Shown piece after piece: positions 32,484 through 40,457 of a stretch of 40,457 bases of DNA. The notes beneath the pieces were generated by a model. It was not told the origin of the DNA and did not search any database. It worked only from the letters and a program-made list of their open reading frames with translations. The translations under genes and the position numbers were made by a program. Source of the DNA: Bacteroidales bacterium (lineage in GTDB: Bacteria > Bacteroidota > Bacteroidia > Bacteroidales > Paludibacteraceae). The number at the start of each line of letters is the position of its first letter. The stretch's first letter is position 1. The stretch is taken from contig JAAYUQ010000014.1 of the NCBI GenBank assembly GCA_012517575.1, positions 1-40,457 of the forward strand. The letters are read 5' to 3'.

Positions 32484-33521
32484 ATGAGTAAAGTTTTGGT
32501 TACCTGTGGAACCGGATATATTGGTTCACATACTGTGGTAGAATTGCAACAGGAAGGACATGAAGTTATTGTTGTGGATAATCTCTTCAATTCAGATATT
32601 GAAGTTTTAAACGGAATTGAAAAAATCACCGGCATACGTCCCACATTCGAAAATATTGATTGCACGGATTATGTTGGTATGGATCGCATGTTTGAAAGAC
32701 ATAAGAATATTGATGCAATTATTCACTTTGCTGCGTATAAGGCTGTAGGCGAGTCGGTTGAAAAACCTTTGCTGTATTACAGAAACAATATTCTTTCGCT
32801 GGTCAATTTATTGCAACTGATGCCGGTACATAAAATCAAGCATTTGGTTTTTTCGTCTTCGTGTACAGTTTATGGTCAGCCGGATATTTTGCCTGTAACA
32901 GAAAATTCGCCATTTAAGCCTGCTCTTTCACCTTATGGCAATACCAAACAGATATGTGAAGAAATCATTCGTGATACCATTCATTCCAACTCTTTTTATC
33001 ACAGTATTGTTCTTCGATATTTTAATCCGATTGGAGCACATCCATCCGCCGAAATAGGAGAATTGCCCAATGGTGTGCCCAATAATCTGCTTCCTTTTAT
33101 TACCCAGACAGCTATAGGAATCAGGAAACAGTTATTGGTTTACGGAAATGATTATAATACGCCTGATGGAACTTGCATTCGCGACTATATTGATGTAGTA
33201 GATTTGGCAAAAGCACATGTTTCAGCTTTAAACCGTATGTTGAATCATCAGCAGAAGAACAATTTGGAAGTTTTCAATCTTGGAACAGGTCGTGGACTTT
33301 CGGTGCTGGAAATCATAAAAATGTTTGAAAAAGTAAATAATGTTAAGGTGCCATATAAAATTGTGGGAAGGAGGGAAGGCGATATAGAAAAGGTTTGGGC
33401 TGATCCAAGTTATGCCAATAAGGAATTGGGTTGGAAGGCGCAGCGTCCTTTGGAAGAAACGCTTCGTAGTGCATGGGAATGGGAGAAAAAACTGGCTGAA
33501 CGTTCCAAACAAACTGCTTGA
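32484..33521 (+). CDS. galE: UDP-glucose 4-epimerase, with Cys in the first Gly position of TGxxGxxG
   Basis: This 345-residue extended SDR enzyme interconverts UDP-glucose and UDP-galactose using bound NAD. Recognisable features are HFAAYKAVGESVEKPL, SSSCTVYG, and the catalytic Tyr/Lys pair in SPYGNTKQICEE. NPIGAHPS and DYIDVVDLAKAH are typical of GalE. The Rossmann motif reads TCGTGYIG instead of TGGTGYIG, because codon 8 (32505-32507) is TGT. A GGT-to-TGT change would explain it. The rest of the protein looks intact. It lies 9 bp after the nucleotidyltransferase and 21 bp before manA, as a probable operon. Another UDP-HexNAc epimerase is possible but the length and motifs fit GalE. Confidence 0.93.
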   Translation: MSKVLVTCGTGYIGSHTVVELQQEGHEVIVVDNLFNSDIEVLNGIEKITGIRPTFENIDCTDYVGMDRMFERHKNIDAIIHFAAYKAVGESVEKPLLYYRNNILSLVNLLQLMPVHKIKHLVFSSSCTVYGQPDILPVTENSPFKPALSPYGNTKQICEEIIRDTIHSNSFYHSIVLRYFNPIGAHPSAEIGELPNGVPNNLLPFITQTAIGIRKQLLVYGNDYNTPDGTCIRDYIDVVDLAKAHVSALNRMLNHQQKNNLEVFNLGTGRGLSVLEIIKMFEKVNNVKVPYKIVGRREGDIEKVWADPSYANKELGWKAQRPLEETLRSAWEWEKKLAERSKQTA

Positions 33522-33542
33522 AAAAATTAATATTCGATTAAA

Positions 33543-34529
33543 ATGAAAGAAGACAATAGTTTATATCCCTTAAAATTCCAACCAATTTTAAAAGAAAAAA
33601 TTTGGGGAGGAACAAAGCTGAAAAAACTTTTCAACAAACAGACCGATTCCGATAAAATTGGCGAAAGTTGGGAACTTTCCGGTTTCAAAGGCGATGAATC
33701 AGTTGTATCAAACGGTTTCCTTGCCGGAAATAATTTGACGGAACTGATTGAAATTTATATGGGCGATTTGGTGGGAGATAAGATTTTTGAAGAATTTGGG
33801 CTGACTTTTCCCTTGCTTTTCAAACTTATCGATGCCAATGACGATTTGTCCATTCAGGTTCACCCTGACGATGAGACGGCAGCGCTACGCCATAATTCGC
33901 TGGGGAAAACAGAAATGTGGTATGTTATAGATGCTGAGCCGGATGGCGAATTGATAGTGGGCTTTAAAAACGACTGCTCACGCGAGGAATATCTGAAAGC
34001 TTTGGAAGAAGAACGTTTGTCCGATTTGTTGAAAAAAGTTCCTGTTCGCAAGGGTGATGTGATTTTTATACCTGCCGGATTGGTTCACGCCATAAAAAAA
34101 GGTGTGTTGGTAGCCGAAATTCAGGAATCGAGTGATCTTACCTATCGTATTTATGATTACAAACGAACCGATGAACATGGAAAAGAGCGGGAGCTGCATA
34201 CCGAATTGGCTTTGGATGTCATTAATTTTTCTGCTACAAAAAATCCTAAAGTTGCCTACGAACCGAAAGTTAATGCAGTAACTCCATTGGTTTCGTGTGA
34301 TTACTTTACTACTAATCTGTTGCTATTTAACCGAACTATAATCCGAAATTACAGTTCGCTCGATTCTTTTGTAGTCTATATGTGCTTGGAAGGGAATTTC
34401 ATAATCGAATGCGAAAACCATAAAATCTTGGTGGAAAAGGGCGAAACGGTTTTAATTCCGGCCAGTTTGGACGAAGTTTCATTGATTCCGAATGGAGAGG
34501 TAAAATTGCTGGAAGTATTTATTCAGTAA
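33543..34529 (+). CDS. manA: Class I mannose-6-phosphate isomerase
   Basis: This 328-residue zinc cupin enzyme interconverts mannose-6-P and fructose-6-P. It starts LYPLKFQPILKEKIWGGTKL, the usual Bacteroidetes form. Zinc ligands are visible as Gln and His in IQVHPDDETA, Glu in GKTEMWYVI and His in FIPAGLVHAI. The arginine-bearing QESSDLTYRIYDY segment close to the active site is intact. The protein is shorter than E. coli ManA (391), which is normal for the short ManA form. The gene is third in the nucleotidyltransferase-galE-manA run, linking fructose-6-P, mannose and UDP-hexose pools; a strong terminator follows. Confidence 0.92.
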   Translation: MKEDNSLYPLKFQPILKEKIWGGTKLKKLFNKQTDSDKIGESWELSGFKGDESVVSNGFLAGNNLTELIEIYMGDLVGDKIFEEFGLTFPLLFKLIDANDDLSIQVHPDDETAALRHNSLGKTEMWYVIDAEPDGELIVGFKNDCSREEYLKALEEERLSDLLKKVPVRKGDVIFIPAGLVHAIKKGVLVAEIQESSDLTYRIYDYKRTDEHGKERELHTELALDVINFSATKNPKVAYEPKVNAVTPLVSCDYFTTNLLLFNRTIIRNYSSLDSFVVYMCLEGNFIIECENHKILVEKGETVLIPASLDEVSLIPNGEVKLLEVFIQ

Positions 34530-34544
34530 AGATATTCTGAATTT

Positions 34545-34597
34545 AAAAAGAAAGGGAATGGCCGCAAACAAATGTTGAAGCTATTCCCTTTCTTTTT
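34545..34597. terminator. Bidirectional terminator between manA and the GNAT gene
   Basis: A 15-bp perfect stem (34545-34559 with 34583-34597, core AAAGGGAAT/ATTCCCTTT) continues inward with three more pairs, one G-U. A and T runs lie at its outer ends and the flanking genes converge. Confidence 0.9.
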
Positions 34598-34617
34598 GGT
34601 TTGCCAAAACAAAATTA

Positions 34618-35169
34618 TCAGGTTACTTCATTTTTGCTTTGACAATAAATATTTCTGAATAGTTGGAAAACGACAATATTTTGAAAATTGTTCATGGTTT
34701 TTATCCAGTTTTTCAGCAGACCGTTTTTTTCAAAATTTTCTTCTTCAAACATGCGCATACTTGGAATATTTTCTTCTGCAATTTCAACGTAAAGCTGGTT
34801 AATTTTCAGAAAATCAAATACATATTCTTCAACGAGATGAAGAGCCTCTCTGGCAAAACCGTTTCTTTGAAATTTTTGCTCAATGAAGAGTCCCAATGCT
34901 ACACGGCTATTGTGAATATCAAAGTCAAACAGATCGACCGTACCAATGGTTTCATTGCTGCCTTTAATGGTAATCATCAATCGCAATTGTCTGTTTTCGT
35001 ATATGTCTTTTTCCGAATCCAGTATGTATTGCTTCAGCATATAACGTGAATAGGGACTTCGAGCATTGCCTACCATCCACAATTCGGGATTGTTTTCCCA
35101 TCGATACAGAAGTTCCAAATCTTCCGGTTCGACAGCGCGTAATCGTATTTTTTCGTTTTCCAGCAGCAA
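34618..35169 (-). CDS. GNAT-family N-acetyltransferase, TTG start
   Basis: This 183-residue protein resembles the RimJ/RimL/SpeG-type acetyltransferases: IRLRAVEPEDLELLYRWENN at the N-terminus, ALGLFIEQKFQRNGFAREAL (acetyl-CoA loop QRNGFA) and NIPSMRMFEEENFEKNG near the end. The substrate could be a protein N-terminus, a polyamine or another amine; nothing decides it. No ATG is available because a stop occurs three codons upstream, so the start is TTG at 35167-35169 (or the following CTG). It lies 2 bp after the recA stop, which suggests translational coupling with recA. Confidence 0.8.
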   Translation of the reverse strand: MLLENEKIRLRAVEPEDLELLYRWENNPELWMVGNARSPYSRYMLKQYILDSEKDIYENRQLRLMITIKGSNETIGTVDLFDFDIHNSRVALGLFIEQKFQRNGFAREALHLVEEYVFDFLKINQLYVEIAEENIPSMRMFEEENFEKNGLLKNWIKTMNNFQNIVVFQLFRNIYCQSKNEVT

Positions 35170-35171
35170 TT

Positions 35172-36194
35172 TTATTTACCTTTGATGGCTTCAACAATTT
35201 TTGCCTCAAGTTCGGCAGCCAATTCGGGATTGTCTTTAATAACGTTTTTGGCGCCATCTCTTCCCTGTGCCAACTTGGTATCGCCATAACTAAACCATGA
35301 ACCACTTTTCTTAATAATGCCGTATTCTACGCCCAAATCGAGGATTTCTCCGCTTTTTGAAATTCCTTCACCGAACATAATGTCAAATTCTGCCTTGCGA
35401 AAGGGAGGCGCAACTTTATTTTTCACTACTCTGACGCGTGTTTGATTTCCAATGACTTCTTCTCCGTCCTTGAGTTGTCCGATTTTGCGAATGTCGAGCC
35501 GCACGGAAGAATAAAATTTCAGAGCATTTCCTCCTGTAGTGGTTTCCGGATTGCCAAACATAACGCCAATTTTTTCACGAAGTTGGTTGATGAAAATACA
35601 AGTTGTGTTGGTTTTACTGATGTTGGCGGTAAGTTTACGAAGCGCCTGCGACATTAAACGGGCTTGAAGTCCCATTTTTGAATCACCCATATCGCCTTCC
35701 AGTTCAGCTTTGGGAGTTAAGGCAGCAACAGAATCGATAACTACAATATCCACAGCTGACGAACGGATAAGCTGATCGGCAATTTCCAATGCCTGTTCAC
35801 CATTGTCGGGCTGGGAAATCAGCAATTCGTCGGTGTTCACGCCCAACTTTTCGGCATAAGCGCGGTCGAAAGCATGTTCTGCGTCGATAATGGCCGCAAT
35901 GCCACCGGCTTTTTGAGCCTCAGCAATGGCATGAATGGCCAATGTGGTTTTTCCGGACGATTCAGGTCCATAAATTTCAATCACCCTGCCTCTTGGATAT
36001 CCGCCAACACCTAAAGCAATATTTAAACCTATAGAGCCGGTTGGAATTACATCAATGTCAACTATTTGATTATCACCCATACGCATGATGGTCCCTTTTC
36101 CGTAATCTTTTTCTATTTTTTCCATTGCCAGTTGCAAGGCTTTTATCTTTTCGGAAGACGGTTTTTTTTGTTCTTCGGTTGTTTTTTCGGCCAT
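35172..36194 (-). CDS. recA: Recombinase RecA
   Basis: This 340-residue ATPase mediates homologous recombination and SOS signalling. Visible are the Walker [14 protein letters not shown], the acidic motif [11 protein letters not shown], Walker [13 protein letters not shown], loop L1 with [16 protein letters not shown] and loop L2 with [35 protein letters not shown]. The N-terminus [20 protein letters not shown] is a short charged lead. An upstream UvrD-family helicase gene lies 74 bp away on the same strand, with a TATCTTTG-type -7 box between them. No LexA box of the E. coli or B. subtilis type was seen. Confidence 0.98.
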   Translation of the reverse strand: MAEKTTEEQKKPSSEKIKALQLAMEKIEKDYGKGTIMRMGDNQIVDIDVIPTGSIGLNIALGVGGYPRGRVIEIYGPESSGKTTLAIHAIAEAQKAGGIAAIIDAEHAFDRAYAEKLGVNTDELLISQPDNGEQALEIADQLIRSSAVDIVVIDSVAALTPKAELEGDMGDSKMGLQARLMSQALRKLTANISKTNTTCIFINQLREKIGVMFGNPETTTGGNALKFYSSVRLDIRKIGQLKDGEEVIGNQTRVRVVKNKVAPPFRKAEFDIMFGEGISKSGEILDLGVEYGIIKKSGSWFSYGDTKLAQGRDGAKNVIKDNPELAAELEAKIVEAIKGK

Positions 36195-36252
36195 AATTGA
36201 GTTAAATTAATTGATTAATTTTCTGAACTGTTTAAGTACAAATTCACAGAGA

Positions 36253-36260
36253 CAAAGATA
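36253..36260 (-). promoter_or_regulatory. -7 element of recA
   Basis: The minus strand reads TATCTTTG, matching TAnnTTTG, in the 74-bp gap between uvrD and recA, giving a leader of about 50 nt. The expected -33 position lies inside the end of the helicase gene and shows no TTTG. Confidence 0.45.
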
Positions 36261-36268
36261 GCAAAATT

Positions 36269-38590
36269 TTATTTTACCACTTCCAGTTTGGCAAATTTCA
36301 GCAACAGTGATTTTACACCTTTTTCTCCAAAATCGATGGATGCTTTCTCGTTCCCGTTGGAGATGCTGGTTTCCAATACTTTCCCAATTCCGAAAAGCTG
36401 GTGTTTTACCATAGTTCCCACAGGAAACGAAGAATTATCGGTAATGATTTTTTCGTCCGACGACTGATCTAATTTTTTCAGTTTTCGTGGAGCGAAATGT
36501 GTTGTTTGCGCTTCCGAATAAGTTTCTTTTTCGTTCGTTTCCGAGTAAAAACGATTTCGTTCATTTTCCACTTCATCATCCCAATTCATATATTTCTTTT
36601 TCTGAAAAGCCTGTTCTTTTTCTTGAGAAAATTCCAGAAACTGTGGATCTATGTCTTTGATAAACCTACTGGGAGTGCAAAAGTTGGTTTTTCCGTTTCT
36701 AAATCTCGATTTGGCATAGCTGATAAAGCAGCGTTCCTTTGCCCTGGTGATGGCCACGTAAAATAAACGACGCTCTTCTTCCAATTCCCGCTCATTGGTT
36801 ATTCTGAATATCGACGGAAAAAGTTCTTCTTCCATGCCAACAATAAATACAGCTTTAAATTCCAGCCCTTTGGCAGCATGAACCGTCATAAGGGTAACTT
36901 TGTCGCTCATACTGTCTTTGTCGGTATCCTGATCGGTCAATAACGATACATCCGATAAAAAATCCGAAAGAATAGGCAAACTTTCCCCTTCTTCCTGCTT
37001 GTTTTCGCAAAATTCGTGTATGGCTTTCAGAAATTCTTCGATATTTTCTTTTCGGCTGATACTTTCAGTGGAATGATCAAAATTTGCCTCATTTAAGAGT
37101 CCTGTATTTTTAACAATATCAACGGCTAATTCGTAGGCATTTTTAATTTCCACCTCTTTGGAAAAAGTTTCTATCATGTTGTGAAAATCATTCAATTTCG
37201 AAGCTGTTCCGGCATTAACCGGTACGTTATATTTGTTCAGATTTGAAAGAACTTCCCATATCCCGACATTATTATTTTGCGCGCATTCCACCAGTTTTCC
37301 CACTGTGGTTTCGCCAATGCCTCGTGCGGGAAAATTAATAATTCTTTTCAATGCTTCTTCATCATTCTGATTACATACCAACCGGCAATAAGCTATCACA
37401 TCTTTTATTTCCTTTCGCTGATAAAACGACAAGCCTCCGTATATTCGATACGGAATAACCTGTTTCCGGAAAGTTTCTTCCAAAATTCGCGATTGTGCAT
37501 TGGTCCGGTACAACACAGCCATGTCGGCATACCGGTAATTGTTCGAAGCATACAGTTCCAAAATATGTTCGGCAACTGTCATGCCCTCTTCATAATCAGT
37601 GAAAACACTCAACAACTTTATGGGATGACCGATTTCTTTTTCCGAAAAAATGGTTTTCTGAATTTGGGCTCTGTTTTTGTCGATCAGGCTATTGGCCGCA
37701 TTTACGATGGTTTGTGTAGATCGATAATTCTGTTCGAGTTTAAAGATACGGGCATCGTGATAAGCATTTCTGAATTGCAGAATGTTGTCGATATTGGCCC
37801 CGCGAAATGAATAAATGCTTTGCGCATCGTCACCCACTACACATATTCTTTCGTGGTGCTCAGCCAGTTTTTTTATTATCAGATATTGGGCAAAGTTGGT
37901 ATCCTGATATTCGTCAACCAAAATAAATTGAAACAATTGCTGATATTTTTCCAATACTTCCGGATGATTCCGAAAAAGCACGTTGGTCTGAAGCAATAAA
38001 TCGTCGAAATCCATTGCATCAGCCTGTTTGCATCGATTGCAATAGGTTTGATAAATTTCGCTCAGGAGAGGAATGCGGCTTTGCCTGTCGTTTTTAATAA
38101 AATCGATGTTCACAGCATAGGCTTCCGGTGTAATCAGGTTATTCTTTGCGGTAGAAATGCGCGATTGAATCAGTCCGGGAGGATAAACTTTCGTATCCAG
38201 ATTGCGTTCTTTGAGAATACTTTTTATTAAACTTGAAGAATCGGACGAGTCATAGATGGTGAAATTTTTAGAGTATCCGGTATATTGTGCTTCGTTACGC
38301 AAAATTCTCGAGAAAATAGAATGAAAAGTTCCCATCCACAAGTACCGGGCAGTTCTTTCTCCAACAATTTGAGCAATCCGTTCTTTCATTTCACGGGCCG
38401 CCTTGTTGGTAAAAGTTAATGCCAAAATGGAAGATGGAGAGAACCCTTTGGTAAGTAAATAGGCTATTTTGTATGTTAATACGCGCGTTTTCCCCGACCC
38501 TGCACCGGCAATTACCAGCGAAGCTCCGTCAATATATTCTACTGCTTGCCGCTGACTTTCGTTCAAATCGTTTAAAAAATTGAAATTCAT
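36269..38590 (-). CDS. UvrD/PcrA-type superfamily 1A DNA helicase
   Basis: This 773-residue helicase has LNESQRQAVE at the N-terminus, Walker A AGAGSGKTRVLTYK, motif Ia TFTNKAAREMKERI, and motif II VDEYQDTNFAQY. Motif III VGDDAQSIYSFRGA, motif IV LEQNYRST, motif V VTLMTVHAAKGLEF and motif VI EERRLFYVAITRAKE follow in order. UvrD/PcrA unwinds 3'-5' in excision and mismatch repair and removes RecA filaments. The C-terminus ends with a tudor-like segment (VKHQLFGIGKVLETS) as in PcrA, which binds RNA polymerase. Whether to name it uvrD or pcrA cannot be settled; Rep is less likely. It precedes recA by 74 bp on the same strand. Confidence 0.93.
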   Translation of the reverse strand: MNFNFLNDLNESQRQAVEYIDGASLVIAGAGSGKTRVLTYKIAYLLTKGFSPSSILALTFTNKAAREMKERIAQIVGERTARYLWMGTFHSIFSRILRNEAQYTGYSKNFTIYDSSDSSSLIKSILKERNLDTKVYPPGLIQSRISTAKNNLITPEAYAVNIDFIKNDRQSRIPLLSEIYQTYCNRCKQADAMDFDDLLLQTNVLFRNHPEVLEKYQQLFQFILVDEYQDTNFAQYLIIKKLAEHHERICVVGDDAQSIYSFRGANIDNILQFRNAYHDARIFKLEQNYRSTQTIVNAANSLIDKNRAQIQKTIFSEKEIGHPIKLLSVFTDYEEGMTVAEHILELYASNNYRYADMAVLYRTNAQSRILEETFRKQVIPYRIYGGLSFYQRKEIKDVIAYCRLVCNQNDEEALKRIINFPARGIGETTVGKLVECAQNNNVGIWEVLSNLNKYNVPVNAGTASKLNDFHNMIETFSKEVEIKNAYELAVDIVKNTGLLNEANFDHSTESISRKENIEEFLKAIHEFCENKQEEGESLPILSDFLSDVSLLTDQDTDKDSMSDKVTLMTVHAAKGLEFKAVFIVGMEEELFPSIFRITNERELEEERRLFYVAITRAKERCFISYAKSRFRNGKTNFCTPSRFIKDIDPQFLEFSQEKEQAFQKKKYMNWDDEVENERNRFYSETNEKETYSEAQTTHFAPRKLKKLDQSSDEKIITDNSSFPVGTMVKHQLFGIGKVLETSISNGNEKASIDFGEKGVKSLLLKFAKLEVVK

Positions 38591-38649
38591 AGATTTGTTC
38601 TTTCACCTGTTTTTGAAAAAAAATTCAAATTTTACCGGTTTTGTTTATG

Positions 38650-38657
38650 CAAAGTTA
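38650..38657 (-). promoter_or_regulatory. -7 element of the UvrD/PcrA gene
   Basis: The minus strand reads TAACTTTG, matching TAnnTTTG, about 60 nt before the ATG. A TTG at 38682-38684 is 24 bp away, longer than usual. Confidence 0.4.
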
Positions 38658-38699
38658 GTAAATTGAATCGGTTTTTAAAGACAATTTTTATTTACGTCC

Positions 38700-38729
38700 A
38701 TTGCTTTTACATTGAAAAGATTATCTTTG
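38700..38729 (+). promoter_or_regulatory. Promoter of the acyltransferase gene
   Basis: TTG at 38701-38703, an 18-bp spacer and TATCTTTG at 38722-38729 fit the Bacteroides consensus. The predicted leader is about 96 nt before the ATG at 38832. Confidence 0.5.
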
Positions 38730-38831
38730 CAGTGTTGTAAAAGCTTGATGATTTGAGCAATTGTTTGTTTAGACGTATATAAGGTAGTTGTAGGATATGT
38801 TTGTTTTAAAAAAATATTTTTACCTGAAATT

Positions 38832-39380
38832 ATGAAAAAGCTCTCTTATTTTATTCTGAAATGCTTTGGTTGGGAAGCAATTGTTTGCGGTGAAATACCT
38901 CAAAAAAGCGTGATTTGTTTTGCACCACACACAAGTAATCTTGATTTTATAATCGGTAAACTTTTTTCATGGTCTATTGGCAGGCAATTTTCGTTTCTGA
39001 TGAAAAAATCTTGGTTCGTTTTCCCATTGGGTTATTTTCTGAAAGCCGCTGGTGGTATTCCTGTCGATCGTTCCAAAAGCAATGCCACAGTGCAGCAAAT
39101 GATTGAAGCGTTTGCAACGCACAAATGTTTTCATTTGGCTATAGCTCCCGAAGGTACCAGAAGCTGGGTGTCCCGTTGGAAAAAGGGTTTTTACCATATT
39201 GCTTCCGGAGCTGATGTCCCTATCGAATTAGCTTACATCGACTATGAAAAAAAACAAATCGGGATTAGAAAGTTGCTTTATCCTTCAACTAATATTTCTT
39301 CCGACTTGTATGAAATTCAGCAATTTTATCAAAATATTTCTCCCCGTTATCCTGAAAAATTTAATTCGGTTATTTTTTAA
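38832..39380 (+). CDS. PlsC-like 1-acylglycerol-3-phosphate acyltransferase family protein
   Basis: This 182-residue protein has the acyltransferase HX4D motif as HTSNLD (residues 33-38), the FPLGYFLKAAGGIPVDR segment and PEGTR (107-111). These are the defining motifs for glycerophospholipid acyltransferases. It is shorter than typical PlsC (about 240), lacking a clear N-terminal membrane helix, and resembles the small Bacteroidetes members. Substrate could be lysophosphatidate or another lysolipid. The nitrilase-family gene follows 44 bp later on the same strand. Confidence 0.85.
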   Translation: MKKLSYFILKCFGWEAIVCGEIPQKSVICFAPHTSNLDFIIGKLFSWSIGRQFSFLMKKSWFVFPLGYFLKAAGGIPVDRSKSNATVQQMIEAFATHKCFHLAIAPEGTRSWVSRWKKGFYHIASGADVPIELAYIDYEKKQIGIRKLLYPSTNISSDLYEIQQFYQNISPRYPEKFNSVIF

Positions 39381-39424
39381 AAAAAAAATTGAATCAGGTG
39401 AATTTTTTTTAAAGTTATAAAAAC

Positions 39425-40198
39425 ATGAAGATCACGCTTATTCAAGATGTTATTGCTTGGTCGGACAAACAGGCCAATTTTAACAGAATAAACAAACAGT
39501 TGGAAGCGTTGCAAGGGAAAACCGATTTGGTGGTATTGCCCGAAATGTTTTCGACCGGTTTCTGTACCGATCGTCTTGATCTGGCAGAGGAAGGGAATGG
39601 TGAAACGCTTCAGGCACTTTCTTCCTGGTCAAAAAAATTTGGATTTGCCCTGACCGGAAGTTTTATAGCTCGAGAAAACGATTTTTATTACAATCGAAGT
39701 TTTTTTGTTTTTCCTGATGGCAAAATTCAAACTGCCGACAAACGCCATTTGTTCCGACATGGTGGAGAGCACCAATATTTTTCTGCCGGCAAGCGTCATT
39801 TGTTGGTGAATTATCAAGAGTGGAAAATCTGTGTGTTGGTTTGTTACGATGTGCGTTTTCCGGTGTGGTCGAGGAATGTGGATAATCGTTACGACTTGCT
39901 GATTTATCCTGCCAATTTTCCTTCCAAACGAATTCGCGATTGGGATATTTTGTTGCAAGCGAGAGCAATTGAAAATCAAGCGTATGTGTGTGGTTTAAAT
40001 CGTATTGGAACCGATGGATTGGGCATCGATTATAACGGACATTCTGTGTTGGTCGATTTCAAAGGCCGCCCTTTACTCACGTTTCCCGAAAATACTTCTG
40101 ACATAAAAACGGCAGAAATATCGCTTGAACCTCTTCAAATTTACCGCCAGCATTTCCCTGTATGGATGGATGCCGATCGCTTTGAAATAATGGAATAA
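39425..40198 (+). CDS. Nitrilase-family amidase, omega-amidase (YafV/NIT2-like)
   Basis: This 257-residue C-N hydrolase has the Glu-Lys-Cys triad: Glu40 in VVLPEMFSTGF, Lys106 in ADKRHLF and Cys140 in VLVCYDVRFPVWSRN. The FSTGF and YDVRFP elements, and the following LLIYPANFPSKRIRDWDILLQARAIENQ block, are typical of the omega-amidase/YafV branch. Such enzymes hydrolyse alpha-ketoglutaramate or alpha-ketosuccinamate arising from glutamine transamination, linked to methionine salvage. Other amides are possible. Length and start fit. It is the last gene; the region beyond contains no further complete gene. Confidence 0.88.
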   Translation: MKITLIQDVIAWSDKQANFNRINKQLEALQGKTDLVVLPEMFSTGFCTDRLDLAEEGNGETLQALSSWSKKFGFALTGSFIARENDFYYNRSFFVFPDGKIQTADKRHLFRHGGEHQYFSAGKRHLLVNYQEWKICVLVCYDVRFPVWSRNVDNRYDLLIYPANFPSKRIRDWDILLQARAIENQAYVCGLNRIGTDGLGIDYNGHSVLVDFKGRPLLTFPENTSDIKTAEISLEPLQIYRQHFPVWMDADRFEIME

Positions 40199-40218
40199 TA
40201 ATGATTTTTTTAATTTGT

Positions 40219-40249
40219 TTTGAATAATTAAAATTATTGTATAAATTTG
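40219..40249 (+). promoter_or_regulatory. Promoter reading out of the window
   Basis: TTTG at 40219-40222, a 19-bp spacer and TAAATTTG at 40242-40249 match the Bacteroides consensus. The transcript would start near 40256 and run right. The 200 nt that follow have only very short ORFs, so the first gene, or a long leader, continues beyond the edge. Confidence 0.6.
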
Positions 40250-40457
40250 TCAGGGTTATGGTAAAGTAAACCCAAAATTAATGGAAACAAGATAATGAAA
40301 CAATGGCCTTAAAATGGTTGATGATGAGAATAAACGTGAAATGGCTTTCTGACGCCATAAGTAAAAAAATGACAAGACATTCGTAAATGCAAATATTTTT
40401 ATTAAAAAAATAATAGTTTATTATACTGATATCAAGTAATTTATCATTCGATATCAA

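Noticed and set aside
36195-36268. SOS (LexA) box upstream of recA
   Set aside because: No CTG-N10-CAG or GAACN4GTTC motif is present in the gap; Bacteroidetes SOS control cannot be inferred.

Overview
The window is chromosomal DNA of a low-GC Gram-negative member of Bacteroidetes, most likely order Bacteroidales. The reasons are repeated Bacteroides-type promoters (TTG or TTTG about 20 bp before TAnnTTTG), few Shine-Dalgarno sequences, lipoproteins with a Cys near residue 20, the OMP_b-brl type outer membrane protein, the fused NagB/PIG-L protein, fused aspartokinase-homoserine dehydrogenase, CoaX, LptC and a DUF4827-like lipoprotein. No insertion sequence, prophage, CRISPR array, rRNA or integration scar is visible. 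The window is mainly core metabolism and housekeeping.

Region 1 (1-6.7 kb) is an amino-sugar locus. Leftward murK and murQ (partial at the edge) would turn MurNAc into MurNAc-6-P and then GlcNAc-6-P. Rightward is a fused NagB-like/PIG-L deacetylase followed by a glycosyltransferase. A perfect 12-bp LacI/PurR-type palindrome overlaps the -33 box of the rightward promoter. Together they suggest a MurNAc/GlcNAc recycling divergon. gdhA follows, convergent, behind a shared terminator.

Region 2 (6.9-13.2 kb) holds a large protein joining a degenerate receiver domain, an intact receiver domain, a PPDK-type ATP-grasp domain and an unassigned C-terminus. Next are tRNA-Arg(TCT) and thrA (aspartokinase/homoserine dehydrogenase), which is nearly joined to an FKBP-type lipoprotein gene.

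Region 3 (13.2-21.9 kb) starts with an outer membrane beta-barrel gene broken by one in-frame TAG. Then come a DUF4827-like lipoprotein with glmM (cell-wall precursor synthesis), and the leftward run hisG-coaX-outer membrane protein-lptC. A 55-residue lipoprotein gene has its own promoter and terminator.

Region 4 (22.2-31.2 kb) holds a PPOX-family flavoprotein, lon, a periplasmic TPR protein, gyrA, a DoxX-family membrane protein and ispE. Region 5 (31.5-34.6 kb) is a compact sugar-nucleotide run: nucleotidyltransferase, galE, manA. Region 6 (34.6-40.5 kb) holds a GNAT acetyltransferase coupled to recA, a UvrD/PcrA helicase, a PlsC-like acyltransferase and a nitrilase-family amidase, ending with a promoter that reads out of the window.

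The best candidates for under-described biology are the receiver/ATP-grasp hybrid at 6932-9895 and the MurNAc divergon with its catalytically altered NagB domain. Also worth checking are the nonsense codon in the beta-barrel gene, the Gly-to-Cys change in the GalE nucleotide-binding motif, and two perfect inverted repeats (before lon, and between gyrA and the TPR gene).
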